DNA from: an uncultured Dyadobacter sp.
GTDB taxonomy: Bacteria > Bacteroidota > Bacteroidia > Cytophagales > Spirosomataceae
Direction: 5' to 3'
Length of the DNA: 5,600 nucleotides
NCBI GenBank assembly: GCA_946481035.1
Contig: CAMLNK010000330.1
Span: 1 to 5,600, forward strand
Notes under the pieces: generated by a model
Database searches by the model: none
The model's input: the letters and a program-made list of their open reading frames with translations, nothing else
What the model was told of the DNA's origin: nothing
Shown here: positions 1 to 5,600 of the stretch, one piece after another
How the letters are laid out: every line of letters begins with the position of its first letter
How positions within the stretch are numbered: position 1 is the stretch's first letter
Position numbers and translations under genes: made by a program

Positions 1-3000
1 GGTGCCATGCTGAAACTCCTTCCGGCAGGTTTTGCCATTTTTGAATGTGATCTCTGCATAAACCTCATTAGGCAGTGCGCGAATAATGCGGGCAGGCGGT
101 TGCTGTAACGAAAGCAACTTCAAGTCTCCCGAATTTGCCGGTGCGATCACCACCGGGCGGTTTTTTTTATCATAAATTAAACCCAGTCCGCGTGTGGCGC
201 CGGTGAGGAAAAGTCCGCTCCGGTTGGCGGGTAATGCATTGAAATGCAGCTTGCCATCGCCTTTGAGGAGTAACCCCAGCGATGCGTCCATCGAACCGAA
301 CACGACCTCGTTGGAGAATGAGTTGCCCGTCAGCAGGATGTCGGAATGACCATCGCCGTCGGCATCGGTAACGAGTATACCATAAACGCAGGAAAGCTGC
401 GCCTCCACCGGCAGCTCGCGCACGGCAAACAGGCCGTTCCCTTTGTTTTCGAGGATGCAGCTCCGGAAAGTCTCCGTTTTGAAATGCGCAGCGCCGCTGA
501 TGAGCTTGCTTTCAAAAATATCCCCCAATTTAGCCCGGCTGAATGGCTCGTAGGTATTGAAGCGCTTTTTGAGGATCGGCATCGAACGGAACAGGTCGTC
601 GCGGTAGGCCATGGGATATGCCTTCTTTTCGCCCGATTCGTCAAGGATATATTGCGTCGCGAGCGGCTTTTGACGGCCGTTACCCGCAAAATCGCCGTGG
701 TAGAGATCGAGCGGGTGTTCCCGGGAAGGCCTGTAATCCACATTGTCGCCCATGTTGCCGAGGATGTAGTCGGTATCGCCGTCGTGGTCGAGGTCGGCAG
801 GGTAAATGCTGCTCCACCAGCCGGTCATGTTTTGCAGACCGGTATTAGCGCTCTTAGCCAGCTTTCCGTTTTTGTTTTGCAGGAAAAAGGGCGCCATCCA
901 TTCGCCGGTAAGGGCCAGGTCCGGCCAGCCGTCATTATCGTAATCCGACCATACAGCGGCATTAATCATTCCCGCACGCGCGAGTTCAGGCGCGATTTCC
1001 ATCGTCACATCCTTAAACTTACCTCCATCATTCCGGAACAAATAGCTCCTCGGTGCGGCCGGGAAATTACCCGGTACCACGGCGCCGGCGCGGAAAATAT
1101 CCAGGTCGCCGTCCCTGTCGAAATCCGCAGCGACCACGCAACTGCCGCTCGATGTGGTAAGCGGCAATGCACCCGGCTGCTTTTTGAAATGCCCCTTGCC
1201 GTCATTGAAATAGAGCCTGTCGGCATACCCCGTAGAATCGCTCCTGAAATCGCTCCCGCCGCTTACGACGTACAAATCCTGATCGCCGTCGCCGTCGGCA
1301 TCCAAAAACAATGCGCCGGTGTCTTCGAATCGTGCGTCCTCCGTATTAATAGGTTGCGGCTCGAACGTCCCTTTGGCAGTTTGGGTAAACAATGTACCCG
1401 GTAAACCTGCGGCCCCGCCGAGGAAAAAATCGGCCCCGTCGCGCCCGTCGGCATCACCCACGGCAATGCCCGGGCCTTTTCTCGAATACATATTGAGCAG
1501 CAGCGGCTCGTCGATAAAGTCGTTGAAATCGTTTTCGGCGTGCTTCCAGCTCACGTGATAATTCGCGTTGGCCGGTTGAAAAATCGCGGGAGCCGGCTGC
1601 GGCAATGCCTTTGCGTGCATTCTTGCATCGGCATAATCTAATACCAGTTTCTGGTTGGCCTTCACCGATTTCAAGACCTGTATTTTCCCATCCGGCCAGG
1701 TTACTGCCAGTGAATCAATGGTCTTGCATGCGCCTAGACCTACGTGCAGCGGCCCGCTCATGCTCGACAGATAACCCTTTACCGGCGAGAAATAGCTGTA
1801 AATCTTTTCCTGACCGCAATAGGCCGTAATGGCGCTGCCAATGCCATTCGGGTTGCGCTCACTTCCTTTGAGCCTGATTTGCAGCTGATTGTGCCGTTTT
1901 TCGACCGCATTGGAAGTGTTTTCAAATACAAATGCCTCCTCATTGATATTGTTCACGACCAGGTCCAGGTCGCCGTCGTTATCCAGGTCGGCATATGCGG
2001 CGCCATTGGAATAGGAATCGCACTGCAACCCCCAGTTGCCGGTCACGTTGGTAAATGCAAGGTTACCGCCGTTTCGGAACATGTAGTTGGATAGTTTCAC
2101 ACCTTTCAGTACGCCCAACAGGTCTTTGGTACGGTTGGCGCGCACGACGTCGGTACCGAACATATTGGCGTCGGTATTGTAAGCCAGGAAATCGAGATCG
2201 GTAATGTTTTTAACGAATCCATTGGTAATGTAGGCGTCACGACGGCCGTCGTTGTCGTAATCGGCGAGGAGAACGCCCCAGCTCCAATCGGTGGCGTGCA
2301 TGCCGGTAAGCTGCGCGATGTCGGAGAAATGCGTGGTGCCATCGGGATCGGTACCCTGGTTGAGTTGCAGGGTATTGCGCATGAATTCGTCCACGTAACC
2401 CGCCCGCTGGCGCATGAAATGCTTTTCGTAGTCCGCCTTGGCGATCATGGTTTTGCGGCGCTCGTTGGTTTCGGGCAGCATATCCATCACCATCATATCG
2501 GGCCTGGCGTCGTTGTTGATGTCTTCGATATCGACGCCCATGCCGTTGTAGGTCTGGTGCGGCATGCTTTCGCGGGCAGCTTCGCGGAACGTCTTGTCAC
2601 GCTGGTTGATCAGCAGCTGGTCGTTGGGCATGAAATCGTTAGCCGCGTAAATATCCGGCCAGCCGTCGCCGTTCAGGTCACCCACAGCCAGGCCGAGGCC
2701 GTAACCCTCCTGTGCGATGCCCGCCGCAGCCGACACATTGCGGTAAAGCGGGTGACCAAGCGTATCGCCCACGTTTTCGTACAGCTTGTCGGCCGTCCTG
2801 CCCCGTGTAATGGGGTAGGTAGCGGGCTGGATGAACGTTTTCTCGACATTATCGACGTCATTCGTGAGCAGGTACATGTCCAGGTCTCCGTCGCGATCGT
2901 AGTCCAGGAATGCCGATTGCACACAGTAGGAGCTGTCGTTCAGCCCGTATGCCGCCGTCTCTTCGCGGAATGTGAGGTTTTTCTGGTTGATTAAGAGGAG

Positions 3001-3426
3001 GTTATGGTGTTTCGCAGCAATTCCCGGACCGGCTACATTTAAATAAATATCCATAAAACCGTCATGGTTGATATCCACGACAGACACACCCATTATCCAG
3101 TCTTTGGTTGTTACGCCTGCTTTCCCGGTAATGTCCTCAAACTGCATATTGCCTTTGTTGAGGTACAGTTTGGAGGAAACCATATTCCCCGTAAAAAACA
3201 CATCCTGCAAGCCGTCATTGTTAAAATCCGCCACACCAACCCCGCCGCCGTTGTAGCAGTAGTAATAGCTGAGGATGTTCACCGATTCGTTTTCGGTGAT
3301 GGTATTGTTGAAATGAATGCCCGTGCGGTCCGGCGATAGTTTTTTGAACAATGCCGGGCCGCTGCTGTCGCAAGCGGTGAGCGACAGCATGGCCAGGACT
3401 ATTGGGAAGAAACGGTTTGTAAGCAT
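1..3426 (-). CDS. FG-GAP/VCBS repeat lipoprotein with central ASPIC/UnbV domain, C-terminus cut by window edge
   Basis: The largest gene in the window: 1142 codons run without a stop from the ATG at 3426 to base 1, so the stop codon lies outside. The start follows the SusD stop by 4 nt and begins a lipoprotein signal ending in the lipobox L16-T-A-C19. Residues 67-488 hold seven Asp loops of the DxDxDGxxD type (for example DFNNDGLQD at 67 and DLDNDGDLD at 480). Residues about 518-597 are an ASPIC/UnbV domain (NPNGIGSA, SGPLHVGLG, VTWPDGK). Residues 658-1029 carry seven further loops. FG-GAP repeats usually build calcium-binding beta-propellers. Relatives in Bacteroidota are commonly about 1100-1200 residues, so probably only a few dozen residues are missing (inference). 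They often sit beside susCD genes and are labelled VCBS, CRTAC1-like or, misleadingly, RNA-binding. No catalytic motif is visible. The role is unknown; a surface-exposed partner of the SusCD transporter is my inference. Confidence 0.95.
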   Translation of the reverse strand, partial: MLTNRFFPIVLAMLSLTACDSSGPALFKKLSPDRTGIHFNNTITENESVNILSYYYCYNGGGVGVADFNNDGLQDVFFTGNMVSSKLYLNKGNMQFEDITGKAGVTTKDWIMGVSVVDINHDGFMDIYLNVAGPGIAAKHHNLLLINQKNLTFREETAAYGLNDSSYCVQSAFLDYDRDGDLDMYLLTNDVDNVEKTFIQPATYPITRGRTADKLYENVGDTLGHPLYRNVSAAAGIAQEGYGLGLAVGDLNGDGWPDIYAANDFMPNDQLLINQRDKTFREAARESMPHQTYNGMGVDIEDINNDARPDMMVMDMLPETNERRKTMIAKADYEKHFMRQRAGYVDEFMRNTLQLNQGTDPDGTTHFSDIAQLTGMHATDWSWGVLLADYDNDGRRDAYITNGFVKNITDLDFLAYNTDANMFGTDVVRANRTKDLLGVLKGVKLSNYMFRNGGNLAFTNVTGNWGLQCDSYSNGAAYADLDNDGDLDLVVNNINEEAFVFENTSNAVEKRHNQLQIRLKGSERNPNGIGSAITAYCGQEKIYSYFSPVKGYLSSMSGPLHVGLGACKTIDSLAVTWPDGKIQVLKSVKANQKLVLDYADARMHAKALPQPAPAIFQPANANYHVSWKHAENDFNDFIDEPLLLNMYSRKGPGIAVGDADGRDGADFFLGGAAGLPGTLFTQTAKGTFEPQPINTEDARFEDTGALFLDADGDGDQDLYVVSGGSDFRSDSTGYADRLYFNDGKGHFKKQPGALPLTTSSGSCVVAADFDRDGDLDIFRAGAVVPGNFPAAPRSYLFRNDGGKFKDVTMEIAPELARAGMINAAVWSDYDNDGWPDLALTGEWMAPFFLQNKNGKLAKSANTGLQNMTGWWSSIYPADLDHDGDTDYILGNMGDNVDYRPSREHPLDLYHGDFAGNGRQKPLATQYILDESGEKKAYPMAYRDDLFRSMPILKKRFNTYEPFSRAKLGDIFESKLISGAAHFKTETFRSCILENKGNGLFAVRELPVEAQLSCVYGILVTDADGDGHSDILLTGNSFSNEVVFGSMDASLGLLLKGDGKLHFNALPANRSGLFLTGATRGLGLIYDKKNRPVVIAPANSGDLKLLSLQQPPARIIRALPNEVYAEITFKNGKTCRKEFQHGT
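340..1455 (-). repeat. C-terminal FG-GAP-type array: seven loops, two degenerate (residues 658-1029)
   Basis: Loops begin at residues 658, 709, 768, 828, 878, 912 and 1021. Those at 709 (DADGDGDQD), 768 (DFDRDGDLD), 828 (DYDNDGWPD), 878 (DLDHDGDTD) and 1021 (DADGDGHSD) are canonical. The loop at 658 (DADGRDGAD) is out of register by one residue. The loop at 912 (DFAGNGRQK) lacks acidic residues at positions 3 and 9. A second, more diverged propeller is the simplest reading. Confidence 0.75.
1636..1875 (-). other. ASPIC/UnbV domain (residues about 518-597)
   Basis: The region begins RLKGSERNPNGIGSAI and runs through SPVKGYLSSMSGPLHVGLG to DSLAVTWPDGKIQVLK. These match the ASPIC/UnbV signature of a conserved N-x-x-G-I-G motif, a GYLS segment, a FGLG-like turn (here VGLG) and WPDGK. 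The domain is named after cartilage acidic protein 1 and UnbV, and it normally follows FG-GAP repeats. Its molecular function is not established. Here it separates two propeller-like arrays. Confidence 0.85.
1963..3228 (-). repeat. N-terminal FG-GAP array: seven Asp loops (residues 67-488)
   Basis: Loops of the form DxDxDGxxD begin at residues 67, 118, 175, 250, 302, 389 and 480. Spacing is 51, 57, 75, 52, 87 and 91 residues. Asp or Asn occupies positions 1, 3, 5 and 9, the usual calcium-coordinating positions of FG-GAP/VCBS blades. The fifth loop (DINNDARPD) has Ala in place of the conserved Gly and is followed by the family-specific stretch MDMLPETNERRKTM. Seven motifs suggest a seven-bladed propeller (inference). 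Confidence 0.85.
3370..3426 (-). other. Lipoprotein signal peptide of the FG-GAP protein
   Basis: Residues 1-19: short basic head (K/R only at R5), hydrophobic core FFPIVLAMLSL, then lipobox L16-T17-A18-C19. Signal peptidase II would cleave before Cys19, which would be lipidated. The mature protein starts CDSSGP. Such a signal fits outer-membrane anchoring; surface display is inferred from the SusCD context and is not shown by a clear acidic export signal. Confidence 0.85.
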
Positions 3427-3430
3427 CCAA
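3427..3430 (-). promoter_or_regulatory. susD to FG-GAP gene translational junction
   Basis: The susD stop TGA (3433-3431) is followed by TTGG and then the ATG at 3426. There is no room for a promoter or terminator between the genes, so the FG-GAP gene must be read from the susCD transcript or from a promoter inside susD. No strong Shine-Dalgarno sequence is seen. The spacing argues for coupled expression of all three proteins. Confidence 0.65.
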
Positions 3431-4999
3431 TCAATACCCATTATTCTGTTTCAACTTCGGATTTGCACCAATGTCGTTGACCGGGATCGGCAGGTACTCG
3501 TGTTTGCCTTCCACGAACACAGCGCCGCTGTTGGAGCGGTACTCGGGGTGGGCTTTGAACGTCGCGGCCATATTGCCCCAGCGCAGGAGGTCGAAAACGC
3601 GGTCGCCCTCGAGCGACAGTTCCAGTACGCGCTCGTCGCGCACGGCATCGCGGAATGCGGCCTGGCTCAGGCCTGCGGGGATATCGGGCATGGTAGCGCG
3701 GGTGCGTACGGCGTTGATGGCCGCGTAGGCTTGCGCATTCGGGCCGGAGGCTTCATTGAGAGCTTCGGCGTACATGAGCAGCACGTCGGCGAGGCGGATC
3801 ATCCGGCGGTTGTTGTTGGGGTAACCCCACGAGCCGGGTACGCTGGCACTTTCACGATCGAAATTCAGGTATTTGCGCACCCAGAAATTGTTGAGGTTGG
3901 CGCCCGTCATCACTTTCGCAAAATCATCCTTGTAAACTTTTGCGCCCGGATAGTTCCAGATAATGGTCGCATACGCGCGCGGGTCGATCTTGCCGTCCTT
4001 CGTTTTTTGTTTCATAAACAGGTCATACACCCATTTGTTGACAGACACGCTGCCCTGGCTCGTGTAACCCGCCGGTGCTACATCCGATTCCCAGCCCTGG
4101 CCGCGCAACGGGTTGGCTGTGCCGCTGGTACCCCAGTTGCCGTTGGGCGTGCTCTGGTATTGCAGCTCCCAGACCGACTCCGTATTGTTGTTGCCCGACG
4201 CCAGGAAATTGTCCTGGTAATTGGCCACGAGTTTGTAAAGGTTAGGCTTGTCGACGATCTTTTTAAACTCCGCCGCGGCACCCGTCCAGTCTTTATTGAA
4301 AAGCAATGCCTTGCCCAGCAGCGCCGTGGCAGCACCCCAGGTGGCCCGGCCGATGTCTTTCGGATCGACGGTTTCGGGCAATGCGGCCTGCGCATTTCTG
4401 GCGTCGCCGATGATAGACGCCCATACATCCGCTTGCGGTGCCTGTTCAATAAACAGGTCGTTGAGCGATTCGATAGGCTTGGTAATCAATGGAATGTGGC
4501 CCCACATATTGAGGAGGTAAAAATGCGCCAGTGCACGTAGGAACGACGCCTCGCCGAGGATCTGTTTCTTGCGGGTCTCGTCCATTTTAATGTCCGGAAC
4601 ATAAAAAAGTACCGCATTAGCCCGCGCGACGATCGCATTCAGCTCTGTCCAGCCCTCATTCACGCGGCCGTCGCTGCTCACGGTCGAGAAAGTACCGGGG
4701 TCGTTCACGGCCGGGAAAGGGAAGGGATTTACATCGTCGCCGCGGTGGATGGTGAGCAATGCGCCCAACATGCGGCCCCAGCCCTGGATGGTGGTTAACG
4801 GGCCATAGCAGGCTACCAGCCCTTTTTCAGCGTCGTCGGCCGTTTTCCAGAAGCTCTGCACGCTCAGGTTGTTGGGGTTGGTGAGGTCGAGGTCCTTTTT
4901 GTTACAATTGACCATCACCAGCACCAGGATCATAAACAGGGAGGCAGGGTTCACTGCCCGCGTCCATGGTATATTTCGGAATATCGGTTTCATATGCAT
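3431..4999 (-). CDS. SusD/RagB family outer-membrane nutrient-binding lipoprotein
   Basis: Complete gene, 522 residues, a typical SusD length. SusD-family proteins are helical TPR-like lipoproteins that cap the SusC barrel on the cell surface and capture the substrate. A basic N-terminus and hydrophobic stretch (about 20-31) lead to Cys32, followed by NKKDLDLTNPN, the usual start of the mature protein. The N-terminal SusD-like domain (about 35-240) shows GEASFLRALAHFYLLNMWG at 149-167. The C-terminal SusD/RagB domain (about 270-522) shows RLADVLLMYAEALNEA (402-417), INAVRTRA (428-435), DERVLELSLEGDRVFDLLRWG (455-475) and the terminal YLPIPVNDIGANPKLKQNNGY. Two in-frame ATGs (4999 and 4993) compete as start, and the second gives a more ordinary MKPIFR beginning. 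It lies 3 nt after susC and 4 nt before the FG-GAP gene. The substrate cannot be told from the sequence. The residue before Cys32 is Asn, unusual for a lipobox. Confidence 0.98.
   Translation of the reverse strand: MHMKPIFRNIPWTRAVNPASLFMILVLVMVNCNKKDLDLTNPNNLSVQSFWKTADDAEKGLVACYGPLTTIQGWGRMLGALLTIHRGDDVNPFPFPAVNDPGTFSTVSSDGRVNEGWTELNAIVARANAVLFYVPDIKMDETRKKQILGEASFLRALAHFYLLNMWGHIPLITKPIESLNDLFIEQAPQADVWASIIGDARNAQAALPETVDPKDIGRATWGAATALLGKALLFNKDWTGAAAEFKKIVDKPNLYKLVANYQDNFLASGNNNTESVWELQYQSTPNGNWGTSGTANPLRGQGWESDVAPAGYTSQGSVSVNKWVYDLFMKQKTKDGKIDPRAYATIIWNYPGAKVYKDDFAKVMTGANLNNFWVRKYLNFDRESASVPGSWGYPNNNRRMIRLADVLLMYAEALNEASGPNAQAYAAINAVRTRATMPDIPAGLSQAAFRDAVRDERVLELSLEGDRVFDLLRWGNMAATFKAHPEYRSNSGAVFVEGKHEYLPIPVNDIGANPKLKQNNGY
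4904..4999 (-). other. Lipoprotein signal peptide of the SusD-like protein
   Basis: Residues 1-32: basic head with K4, R8 and R14, hydrophobic core ASLFMILVLVMV, then Cys32. The last residues before Cys are M-V-N, so the -1 position is Asn instead of the usual Gly, Ala or Ser. Cys32 is still the best lipidation site because the following NKKDLDL matches the common start of mature SusD proteins. Confidence 0.75.
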
Positions 5000-5002
5000 A
5001 GG
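5000..5002 (-). promoter_or_regulatory. susC-susD translational junction
   Basis: The susC stop TAA (5005-5003) is followed by CCT and then ATG CAT ATG. No purine-rich Shine-Dalgarno sequence precedes either ATG; upstream is T/A-rich susC coding sequence. With this spacing, ribosomes finishing susC could restart on susD. This fits the usual lack of Shine-Dalgarno sites in Bacteroidota and the paired use of the two proteins. Confidence 0.6.
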
Positions 5003-5600
5003 TTAAAAAGTTAGATCGACTCCCACACTCACCAGTTTCGCATTCGGGTAGGCCTGAATGTCGACGCCATTGCTGAACAACCCGCTCTGGTAGGCCGTGC
5101 TGCTGTTCCGCCCGATCTCGGGGTCGTAACCGCTGTATTTCGTGAAAGTCAGAATGTTCTGCGCGCTGATGTAGAAGCGTGCGCTGGCGATTTTAGCGCT
5201 GTTCAGCACCGACTGCGGCAACGAATAACCGATCGTGATGTTTTTCAGGCGCAGGTAAGAGCCGTCCTCCACGTAGAATGACGAGGAGCGTTTGTTGTTC
5301 GCCGGGTCGGTCTGGGTCACGCGCGGAATGTCGGTATCGGTGTTCTGCGGCGTCCAGGCACGGAGCACATCGGGAAACTTGTTGCTGCCGTAGTCGAGAA
5401 TATGCTGGAAGCGTTTCGCATTCCAGATTTTGTTGCCGCTCACGCCCTGGAAGAACAGGCTGATATCGAAATTTTTCCACGAACCATTCCCTGAGAGTCC
5501 ATAGTTGAATTTCGGGAACGGGCTGCCGAGCCAGGTCTGCGTCTTGCTGAACTTGAAATCGCCCGCGCGCGCTTCGGGGCGGCCGTCGTCAATTGCCTCC
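5003..5600 (-). CDS. SusC/RagA family TonB-linked outer-membrane transporter, C-terminal 198 residues
   Basis: The frame is open from 5599 to the TAA at 5005-5003; the start lies outside the window. SusC proteins are TonB-dependent 22-strand barrels of about 1000 residues that import oligosaccharides or peptides delivered by SusD. Family signatures of the last barrel strands are clear: LGSPFPKFNYGLSGNGSWKN, then FDISLFFQGVSGNKIWN, FYVEDGSYLRLKNITIGYSL, RFYISAQNILTFTKYSGYDP, and the end PNAKLVSVGVDLTF. The terminal Phe is the usual barrel-assembly signal of outer-membrane proteins. Between GDF (fragment residues 13-15) and LGSPFPKF there are only eight residues, where most relatives carry a longer insert with a DxNGDG loop. 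The gene ends 3 nt before susD, as expected for a SusCD pair, and should be the upstream gene of the operon. The plug domain, TonB box and any FecR/anti-sigma-linked N-terminal extension cannot be judged from here. Confidence 0.97.
   Translation of the reverse strand, partial: EAIDDGRPEARAGDFKFSKTQTWLGSPFPKFNYGLSGNGSWKNFDISLFFQGVSGNKIWNAKRFQHILDYGSNKFPDVLRAWTPQNTDTDIPRVTQTDPANNKRSSSFYVEDGSYLRLKNITIGYSLPQSVLNSAKIASARFYISAQNILTFTKYSGYDPEIGRNSSTAYQSGLFSNGVDIQAYPNAKLVSVGVDLTF

Noticed and set aside
151..168. Terminator-like GC-rich stretch followed by T8 on the plus strand
   Set aside because: No convincing stem forms before the T run, and it lies inside the minus-strand coding frame, with no plus-strand gene to terminate.
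330..743. Minus-strand open frames in other registers inside the FG-GAP gene (330-743, 1005-1226, 1263-1466, 2106-2342, 2673-2924) and in the SusD gene (4078-4449)
   Set aside because: They are out of frame with the family-conserved reading frame and give Ser/Arg/Thr-rich proteins without domains.
1281..1303. Short direct repeats resembling CRISPR or tandem satellite units
   Set aside because: The repeats are codon-phased Asp loops spaced irregularly at about 100-330 nt within a conserved protein, without uniform repeats or spacers.
346..1404. Plus-strand open frame of 352 codons
   Set aside because: It lies wholly antisense to the FG-GAP gene, whose minus-strand frame shows conserved domains throughout. 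GAC-GGC Asp loops read as Val/Ala on the other strand, which explains its V/A/I-rich low-complexity protein.
1636..1875. ASPIC/UnbV domain as a sign of enediyne natural-product biosynthesis, or an RNA-binding protein label
   Set aside because: UnbV is only a namesake. No polyketide or other biosynthetic genes are present and no RNA-binding motif is visible; the gene context is nutrient uptake.
2296..2994. Plus-strand open frame of 232 codons
   Set aside because: Antisense shadow of the first FG-GAP array; no recognisable domain, and its VVVDVFDID-like stretches are the complement of Asp loops.
1..3426. Possible frameshift or pseudogene in the FG-GAP gene
   Set aside because: I translated the whole minus-strand frame from 3426 to 1: exactly 1142 sense codons, no stop, with domain motifs in the same register from end to end. 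It is only truncated by the window.
3317..4540. Plus-strand open frame of 407 codons
   Set aside because: It spans the junction of two well-supported minus-strand genes and is antisense to conserved SusD motifs; no domain or start context supports it.

Overview
The window looks like Bacteroidota DNA. A SusC/SusD pair sits next to a giant FG-GAP (VCBS)/ASPIC-UnbV protein, both exported proteins look like lipoproteins, and there are no Shine-Dalgarno sites before the starts. The fairly high GC and this gene trio fit environmental Cytophagales or Chitinophagales (Dyadobacter- or Spirosoma-like), but that placement is inference from general knowledge, not a match.

All coding is on the minus strand, so the window reads right to left as one tightly packed operon fragment. 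(1) 5600-5003 is the C-terminal 198 residues of a SusC/RagA-type TonB-dependent outer-membrane transporter; its N-terminal plug and most of the barrel lie beyond the right edge. (2) 4999-3431 is a complete SusD/RagB-type substrate-binding lipoprotein of 522 residues (520 from the second ATG). (3) 3426-1 is a lipoprotein of at least 1142 residues that stays in one frame to the left edge and is therefore truncated at its C-terminus. Its order is lipoprotein signal, seven FG-GAP Asp loops, an ASPIC/UnbV domain, then seven more FG-GAP-type loops, some degenerate. The gaps between genes are 3 and 4 nt, so the three are probably co-transcribed and translationally coupled.

Functionally, the SusC barrel and SusD lid form a nutrient-import complex at the cell surface. 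The third protein most plausibly works at the outer surface with that complex, or on the same substrate, as a large double beta-propeller lipoprotein. Its biochemical role is unknown. No glycosidase, sulfatase, peptidase or regulator lies in the window, so the substrate cannot be deduced.

There is no intergenic stretch over 5 nt, and I see no RNA gene, mobile element, CRISPR array, promoter or terminator. The long plus-strand open frames are antisense shadows of the Asp/Gly-rich coding sequence. The least understood item is the third gene and its 7 + ASPIC + 7 architecture.
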